64,000 nucleotides of DNA from Peromyscus leucopus. Lineage: Eukaryota; Chordata; Mammalia; Rodentia; Cricetidae. The DNA is taken from NCBI RefSeq assembly GCF_004664715.2, contig NC_051082.1, forward strand, positions 4,789,078 to 4,853,077, in the 5' to 3' direction. This document shows positions 37,101-46,100 of the stretch, in pieces (position 1 is the first letter of the stretch; each line of letters begins with the position of its first letter). The notes below the pieces were generated by a model. It was not told where the DNA came from. It saw nothing but the letters and a program-made list of their open reading frames with translations, and ran no database searches. Position numbers and translations under genes: made by a program.

Positions 37101-40100
37101 GGTCCTTCCTGCTTCTGGAAATCATGATCACAATCACAGAAGCCGATTCACCAAAACTTGTGTTTTATTTTAAGTTTCAAGAATCCAAGCCACATACAAA
37201 GGCTGCCTTCGAAGGAGGGAATATGTGAGGAAGAGACAAGCAGGTGAGGACTGGGCAGAAAAGTGGGGGACGAGCCTTCCCCTGCCCACCCCATCCTTAC
37301 ACCCTCCCTGCCACCGTCTCACCTCCCCTGCCCACCCGTCCTCACACCCTCCCCTCTGCCCACCCCATCCTCACACCCTCCCCTCTGCCCACCCATCCTC
37401 ACAACCTCCCTCTGCCCACCCCGTCCTCACACCCTCCCCTCTGCCCACTCCATCTCCACACCCTCCCCTCTGCCCACCCCATCCTCACACCCTCCCCTCT
37501 GCCCACCCCGTCCTCACACCCTCCCCTCTGCCCACCCCATCCTCACACCCTCCCCTCTGCCCACCCCATCCTCACACCCTCCCCTCTGCCCACCCCATCC
37601 TCACACCCTCCCCTCTGCCCACCCCATCTCTACACCCTCCCCTCTGCCACTACATCTCCACACCCTCCCCTCTGCCCACCCCATCCTCACAACCTCCCCT
37701 CTGCCCACCCCGTCCTCACACCCTCCCCTCTGCCCACTCCATCTCCACACCCTCCCCCTCTGCCCACCCCATCCTCACACCCTCCCCTCTGCCCACCCCG
37801 TCCTCACACCCTCCCCTCTGCCCACCCCATCCTCACACCCTCCCCTCTGCCCACCCCGTCCTCACACCCTCCCCTCTGCCCACCCCATCCTCACACCCTC
37901 CCCTCTGCCACTTCATCTCCACACCCTCCCCTCTGCCCACTTCATCTCCATACCCTCCCCTCTGCCCACCCCATCCTCACACCCTCCCCTCTGCCACCCC
38001 ATCCTCACACCCTCCCTCTGCCCACCCATCCTCACACCCTCCCCTCTGCCCACTCCATCTCCACACCCTCCCCTCTGCCCACTTCATCTCCACACCCTCC
38101 CCTCTGCCCACTTCATCTCCACACCCTCCCCTCTGCCCACCCCATCCTCACACCCTCCCCTCTGCCACCCATCTCCACACCCTCCCCTCTGCCCACTTCA
38201 TCTCCACACCCTCCCCTCTGCCCACTTCATCTCCACACCCTCCCCTCTGCCACCCCATCCTCACACCCTCCCCTCTGCCACCCCATCTCCACACCCTCCC
38301 CTCTGCCACCCATCCTCACACCCTCCCTCTGCCACCCCATCTCCACACCCTCCCCTCTGCCCACCCATCCTCACACCCTCCCCTCTGCCCACTTCATCTC
38401 CACACCCTCCCCTCCTGCCCACTTCATCTCCACACCCTCCCTCTGCCCACTTCATCTCCACACCCTCCCCTCTGCCCACCGTCCTCACACCCTCTCTGCC
38501 ACCCCATCTCACACCCTCCCTCTGCCACTCATCTCCACACCCTCCCCTCTGCCCACCCCGTCCTCACACCCTCCCCTCCCCACCCCGTCCTCACACCCTC
38601 CCCTCCCCCCCCGTCCTCACACCCTCCCTCTGCCACTCCATCTCCACACCCTCCCCTCTGCCCACCCCATCCTCACACCCTCCCCTCTGCCCACCCATCT
38701 CACACCTCCCTCTGCCCACCCCATCTCTACACCCTCCCTCTGCCACTCCATCTCCACACCCTCCCCTCTGCCCACCCCATCCTCACACCCTCCCCTCTGC
38801 CCACCCGTCCTCACACCCTCCCCTCTGCCCACCCCATCTCCACACCCTCCCCTCTGCCACTCCATCCTCACACCCTCCCTCTGCCCACCCCATCCTCACA
38901 CCCTCCCTCTGCCCACTCCATCTCCACACCCTCCCTCTGCCCACCCCATCCTCATACCCTCCCCTCTGCCCACCCATCCTCACACCCTCCCTCTGCCCAC
39001 CCCATCCTCACACCCTCCCCTCCCCCCACTCACCCCCCCTCTGCCCACCCCATCTCCACACCCTCCCCTCTGCCCACTCCATCTCCACACCCTCCCTCTG
39101 TCCCCCCATCTCTACACCCCCCTCTGCCCCCCCATCCTCCACCCTCCCCTCCCCACCCCACTCCCACCCTCCCCTCTGCCCACCCCTCCTCACCCCTCCC
39201 CTCTGCCCACCCCATCTCTACACCCTCCCCTCTGCCCACCCCATCCTCATACCCTCCCCTCTGCCCACCCCCTCTCTACCCCTCCCCCTCCCCCCCCCCC
39301 ACCCCCCCTCTGCCCACTTCATCTCCACACCCTCCCCTCTGCCACCCCATCCTCACACCCTTGTCTGGGGCTGGCTTGGACCTAATTTTGCAATCATGGC
39401 ATATGGCCTATACTTGTTCCATGCACAGATTTTATGTAGTAGAACATTTTAAAGTGTGTTATCATTATGTTGCATTTGTTTACCTCTGTGAAACTGTGTT
39501 ACTGTGCCTGTCTAGAACACCTGATGGTCTAATAGAGAACTGGCCAATAGCAAGGCAGGAGAAAGGATAGGCTGGGCTGGCACGCAGAGAGAATACATAG
39601 AGGGAGAAAACTGGGAGAAGAGATGGAAGGTCTAGCAGCCACCCAGGGGCCAGCCTCCCAGCTACATAGCAAGCCATGGAGTAAGAGCAAGATTTACAGA
39701 AGTAAGAGAATGGGAAAAGCCCAGAGGGAAAAGGTAGACAGAATAAGTTAAGGAAAGCTGGCTAGAAACTAAGCCAAGCTAAGGCTGGGCATTCATAAGT
39801 AAGAATAAGCCTCCGTGTGTGATTTATTTGGTAGCTGGATGGCGGGCTCCCCCCCCCCTAAAAGAGCAAAAAACCTCCAACAATAATTTTACATGTGAAT
39901 AATGTGTCAGGTGCTTGAGCTCATGTGTGCTTGTGGGAGCCAGGAATATTTCCGATCTGTGGGTCGTACAGTCTCCACAGTTACTCAGCTCTGCTGCCGC
40001 TGACTCAGAACTGCTCTAGGCAGTATGCAAATGAGCAGATTTAACTGTACATCACAGTAAAACTTTATAGGAATGGGCAGCTGGTCTTTAGATCACGGTC

Positions 40101-43100
40101 TGCCAGCCCTGGGCCCCGAGTGCTGGAATGTTACCTCCAATAGAAACTCTGCTGACCCGGGGAAGAAAGGCATTTTGAAAATCTAGACACACACACACAC
40201 ATACGCAAAGAAAAAAAAATATTAAAATACAGAGACAAGCCAGGCCCTAATTTTTCATGTCCCTGTTTGTTTATGAATCCATCTTTGAATGTGGCAATTG
40301 AAAGTCGGCGCTGGGTTCGAGAAACTAAACACAGGGCTAAGACTAGTCCGTAGTCCCCGGCAGGAACCCCAGGACCGTCCCTCCTGGAACTTTCTGCTTC
40401 CACAAAGGTTCTCTCAGCCTCTGTCGTCACCCTGCTCTGAGCAGCAGGCGTGAAATGACGGGGTGCACCCCACTTTGCACCTCTGGGCCCCGCAGAGCCC
40501 TCAGGTGGGCAGACATGTGCTGAGCGGATGGATCCTTCTGGAAAAGCCTTCCATATTTCTGCAAGATCGTCCCACCTTCTAATGGCAGCAGTGGACTCTC
40601 TTTCAGCCACCAAGTTAGAAGCCCACTGGCGCGGCGCCCTGGCTCGCAGGGAGATCAAGAGGAGGAGGTGGGCTGTGCAGATCATACGGAGGTAAGGTCT
40701 CAGCGTGACGGGGACCAGCACGCTGCAGTGGTCATGGGCTCCGTGGGGTTGCTGTGGGTTTTGTTTTTCGAGACAGGATTTCTCTGTGTAGCCCTGGCTG
40801 TCCTGGAACTCAGAGATCCTCCTGCCTCTGCCTCCCAGTACTGGGATTAAAGGGGTGCGCCGCCACCGCCTGGCTTTCTGTGAGTGTTTTTAAGGGCAGG
40901 GGTGTGTGTGTAAATGGTGTGAGTGCATGCCAGGAGAGAGCCCTGGCTCTCTGGAGCTGGAGTGAGAGGTGTCTGTGAGCCGCCTGCTGTGGGTGCTGGG
41001 ATCCGAACTTCAGCCCTGTGACTGAGCACCAAGTGCACTTAGCCATCTCTCCAGCTGTGGTTTTGGTTTGTACAGAAAGGCCTGCCCTCAGAGCATGCTG
41101 GGAATCCCAGCTGTCGCAGCTCAGCTGAGTGTTGTGATATCCCTCAGTCCGATGACTTCCAGAGCCAGGCAGGCAAAGTGAGCAAGTGGAGAATCGGACG
41201 AGGTGCTGTGGGGACTGCAGCCCATCAGGCGGCCATCTGTCACCGGTCTGCCCGGTGGAGAGGAGCCCAGCCAGCATGGCCAGCCTTCCTCTTCTGGGAG
41301 AACTGAAGTCTGGCTTTTATGTCCTGCTGCTCGTTTTTTAACCGGCAGCTAACTTCAGCGAGTTAGAACAGAAGGCGGTGTGGGTGGCCCAGAACACGCC
41401 GCTGGGGCAGGTGTGGCGGGGTGGGGGTGCCACGTTACCGGTCCCTGGCCTGTGTGGCTGTGTAAACCACCTCTGTCACTTCCCTCTTGAGGTTCATCAA
41501 GGGCTTCATCAACCGTGACAAACCCCTTTGCCCTGACAATGAGGAGTTTGTAGTGCTCGTCAGGAAGAATTACATCCTGAATCTTCGCTACCACGTGCCG
41601 AAGAGTGTCCTGGACAAGAGCTGGCTGAGGCCTCCGGGCATCCTGGAAAATGTAAGTCTGAGGCGGGCTGGTGTCGCTGCAGATGATGGGGGCTCCGAGA
41701 TCGTACCTGCTGTGTGCCTCTGCGCTCTCCCTTTGGCTCGACAGGGCTGCTTTTCAAAGCTCTCAGAAGAAGCGGTAGGCCTCAGAATTCATCAGTGGGG
41801 TTATAAATCCAACAGATCCTTGTTCAGACAGAGCCTTTTCAAATACACGGGGACTTACTATATAGCCCAGGCTGGCCTTGAACTTGTAACCTTCCTGCCT
41901 CAGCCTCCCAGGCACTGAGATTACACACATGTGACAGCGTACTCTGAATGGTTTCCAACCATGGTATAGCAGTCTTGAAGCTAAGTGAATGGGCTCCACA
42001 AAGAATCTTCTAGAACAGTGGTTCTCAACCTCCCTAATGCTGTGACTCTTTAATCAGTTCATAATTCGGTGATACCCAACCATAAAATTATGTGTGTTGC
42101 TACTTCATAACTGTAACTTTGCTGCTATGAGTCATAATATAAATATGCAGGATATCTGATGTGCAATCTCTGAGGGGGGGCGTTGAACGACCCTTTCACA
42201 AAGGGGTCTTGACCCACAGGTTGAGAACTCCTGCTGTAGACTACAGTGGCAGCTACTGTAGGATTCCTGGCCTCCACCACAGCTCCCCTCTGTAAGGCTT
42301 AGTCTCACAGCCTCCCCTTGAGTGGTTCTCCTCAAGTTAGCAAAATCTAGTTCGGTAGTGCTGACCTGCTGGAGGCGGACCAGCGGGGAACCACCGGCCT
42401 TGAGTGAAAGAGACTGATGTCCCACTAAAATCGTACCGCCATGTCCGGTCTTAAAAGCTGCCGTGTGGGTCACCACAGCCCGAGGGAGGGAGGGAGGTGG
42501 GTGGGAAAGGAGTGTGTTCTCTCCACAGGCTTCGAATCTGCTCCGGAAGCTGTGCGTGAGGAACCTTGTCCGGAAGTACTGTCGGGGAGTCTCAGCCGAG
42601 AGGAGAGCCATGGTAGGACAGAAGGCGTGGCATCGGCATGGCAGTGGGGACCAGCCTTGCAAGTCAGATCATCAGTGCTAAAGTCGACGTTTACCGTCCA
42701 CCTCTGAGCCAAGGGCCACACTCCCATGACTTACAGAGGAGTTGAGAAGTATCAGCTGCTACATTAGCATCCCTTGTTGTTACCATGGGAACAGAATCCA
42801 GATGGCCCCTGTACTGCAGGAGGAAGGACTGCCTGTGCTAGAGGACGCTTGCCCGTCCATCACCCTTTCTGTGAAGGGCTGCGGAGCCAACTTTGAGGCT
42901 CCCTAGGCCATATGCTGTTGTGGCATTGTGTTCCCCAAAATATTGTGCATCCTAATAAACTTATCTGGGGTCAGAGACAGAGCAACCACAATATTAAACA
43001 TGAGGATAGGCAGTGGTAGCACACGCCTTTAATCCTAGCATTCCAGAGGCAGAGATCCATGTGTTCAAGGATACAGCCAAGCACGGTGACTCACACCTTT

Positions 43101-46100
43101 AATCCCAGAAAGCTGAGCCTCCAACAGGACCACACCTCCTAATAGTGCCACGCCTCCTGGGGGTCCATTTTCTTTCAAACCACTGTACTCCCTTAAGCTC
43201 CGAAACCTCCACCCTGAGGAACCAGTATGAGTTAGGGTCACCCACAAAAGCATCAGCCCACGCTTCACAGATGTAAGCTGTAGGGCGTTTGTAACAAGAC
43301 TGGTGTCTGAAAACAGCCGGGGGCCGCCGACTCCATGCTCTGAACTATCTGTTACCAGATGCAGCAAAAGGTGGTCACGAGTGAAATATTCAAGGGGAAG
43401 AAGGCAGGCTACGCAGACAGCCTAAACCAACCCTTTGCCAGCAGCCGGCTGGGTAAGTGTGCTGTCTGTCTGTCTGTCTGTTGGACAGACCCAGCAGGGG
43501 GCAGGTCTTCCCCACGGGGCTGGTGACACTCCTGCTGTTCTGGTTCCTTCCCCAGATGAAAGCGACATAAATCCCAAAGTGCTTCAACTGCTCGGCAGTG
43601 AGAAAATCCAGGTACACCCACCTTGTGTGCGGCCTCCACCAAGATCCTTCTTGTGTCTGAGGCCGGGGCGTGTCCTCCCCGTGAGTGTCTAGAAATGCCG
43701 CTTAAACACAGGGGTGCAGCTGGCTTCGCTGGGGCCTCCCATGGCCACTCTGGGCATTAAGACTACCAGGTGGCGTTTGCCAACAGAGGCCTACTGCCAT
43801 TCCTGCATCCTGCCAGGCCCCCAAACCACCTTGGTTTGCTTTTCGATGAAACTGAGAGATGTAGCCAGGGCCTTTCTCATGAGACCCCATACTGGTGAGG
43901 GGCAGTAGACTGATGACCAGTACAGACGCTCGTCTCTCAACACAGCCGCCAGGAGTTCCCAGGCGGGTTCCAATCGTATGTGGCTTTGTGGGGTGGCTGA
44001 GGGGGATGAGTGAGGCCCTTGCTCGTGTGTTTGGTGGTTGCTCTTGCCTGCTTAGTTCTGGAAAAACACAAGAGAGAATGGAGATCTCCCCCCCACACAC
44101 ACACTATGAAAACCCAGGAGGCACGAATGCCCTCTTCTCTGCAGGCCTCTCAAAGCAGACCTGGGAGGCTGGAGCCGCAGCCTCGGTTTCCTCCTACGGA
44201 GGGCCGAGTCGTAAGGTAGAACTCAGAATCGAAATCTTCCAGAACAGGGCAGCAAAGCCAAGGCGTTCATACAAAAGCTGAGTCAGCCCCAGTGCCTAAG
44301 GCAGTGCCACTGGATTCCAGGAGAGGCTGTCTGTCCCCTGCCCTCGGGTGAGGTGGCCTTCCCCTCCTGGTGACACCAACCACCTTGCAGTACGGCGTCC
44401 CGGTCATCAAGTACGACAGGAAAGGCTTCAAGGCCCGTCAGCGGCAACTCCTCCTCACTCCGAGGGCGGCGTACGTGGTGGAACTTTCCAGAATCAAGCA
44501 GAAGATTGAGTACTCAGCCCTGAGGGGTGGGTGAGCGGTCTGAGAGTCTCTCATGTTCTGGGATGGGGGCCACTGAGCTGTGGGGTCCAGTGAATGCACC
44601 TATCTGACCCCCCTGTCCCCCAATGCTGGGGTTACAGATACCTTCACTATGTCTCACTTTGATGTGGGTGCTGGGTATCCAAACAAAGGTCCTCATGCTT
44701 GGCCATCTCCCCAGGTCCCCTCTCCTTTACTAATGCCAAACTCTGGATCTCTCCTAAGGGGTCTCCACTAGCAGCCTGAGCGATGGAATCCTGGTTCTTC
44801 ACGTTTCACCCGGGGACAAACAGCAAAAGGTAGCTGCAGCTTCCGACCCCAGCGAGCTGTTGTGGCTGAAACTAAGTCGAACCCTGAGGATCCTCCACAC
44901 TCAAACCCCTCGTCCTGAACCCTCTGGCACCTGTCTCCACAGGGGGATGCCATTCTGCAGTGTGAGCACATATTTGAGGTCGCCACTAAACTGGCCATGC
45001 TGATTAAGAAGGAGCATGCCGTCCGGGTTGTTCAAGGAAGGTAGGGCTTACTCACCGTTACGAGGCTGCCAGCACGAGTCCCACCTGCATAAAGATGCGG
45101 GTGTGTGTGTGTGTGTGGGTCCCCCAGTGGGGTCTAGGGGGTCCAGAGACTCCCCTTGCCTCTGTAGCAAATAACATTCCCTTCTCCACCCTGATCTTGG
45201 GCTCAGGGTATACACAGAAGTCAGTATTGCTGACCTCAGGAAGTCATCGTCGTCTTCAGTTTTCAGAGAGGGTGCTGATATTTCTTACTCTCTCGGTGTG
45301 CCCAGAGGGTGCAGGTCCGCCTCTGCTGTGGTGGGATGCCTGTCTAGAAGCCCAGCTATGGCCCTACAGGTGCCGATGGACTGAAGGGCTAGCAGAAAGG
45401 CTGTTGTTTTGAGGGGTGTAAGAACTGGCACTGAGAGAGAATTGTTAATTCTCTCAGAGTGCTGGAGCAGCCCCTGAGCTGTTCAATCCCCAAGCGAGGC
45501 CAGCTGAGGTCGGGTTACCCAGCATGCTGCAGGGAGAGGCCCAAGGCTGGCGGTGAGACAGTGTGGAGGACTCCTGTCCTCGGCCCGAGTGCCCACGGCA
45601 ACCTGCTGCCATGCAAAGCACCTTCGAGCCAGCTGCTCCCGGACAGGGGACTGTTCTCTGCCCCAGCTTTTACCACCTAAGGGGGGAATTTGCAGGGAGG
45701 GTGGAGAGGCAGCGTGTACTCTTCAAAGTGCATCTGCTCTGCTGGAATTTGGAGGAACCCTGGGCAGCTGTGATCGTCAGCAGGAGCCATGCAGGCCATT
45801 ATGCGTCAGACGGCCCTTGAGAGAGCCGAACTGCTAAGCCGAGAGACCACAGAAGCCTGTGGCTGCCCAACTGTGAGACTGTAGTAACAAACGGTGGGAT
45901 AAAGCAGGAATTCAAACATCGGCTAGCACAGCCTGCCGAGGGAGTTTCTTTCTAAAGAGCACGACAGTAATTTGTCACTCGATGTGCTTCAAGTTTACAG
46001 TTTTACATCAGTCCTGGGAAAGAAGGCACAATCGTTTTTGAGACTGGAGAGGAAGACCAGGTCTACAAGGATAAAAACGGACAGTTAACAGTGGTGAGTG

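Noticed and set aside
38261..39239. Gly/Arg/Glu-rich frames on the - strand
   Set aside because: Reverse complement of the same minisatellite.
37225..39570. Open frames of 713, 729 and 781 codons, Pro/His/Ser/Thr-rich
   Set aside because: They exist in all three + frames because the 29-bp repeat contains no stop and shifts frame every unit. This is a minisatellite in Myo1h intron 21, not a proline-rich protein.
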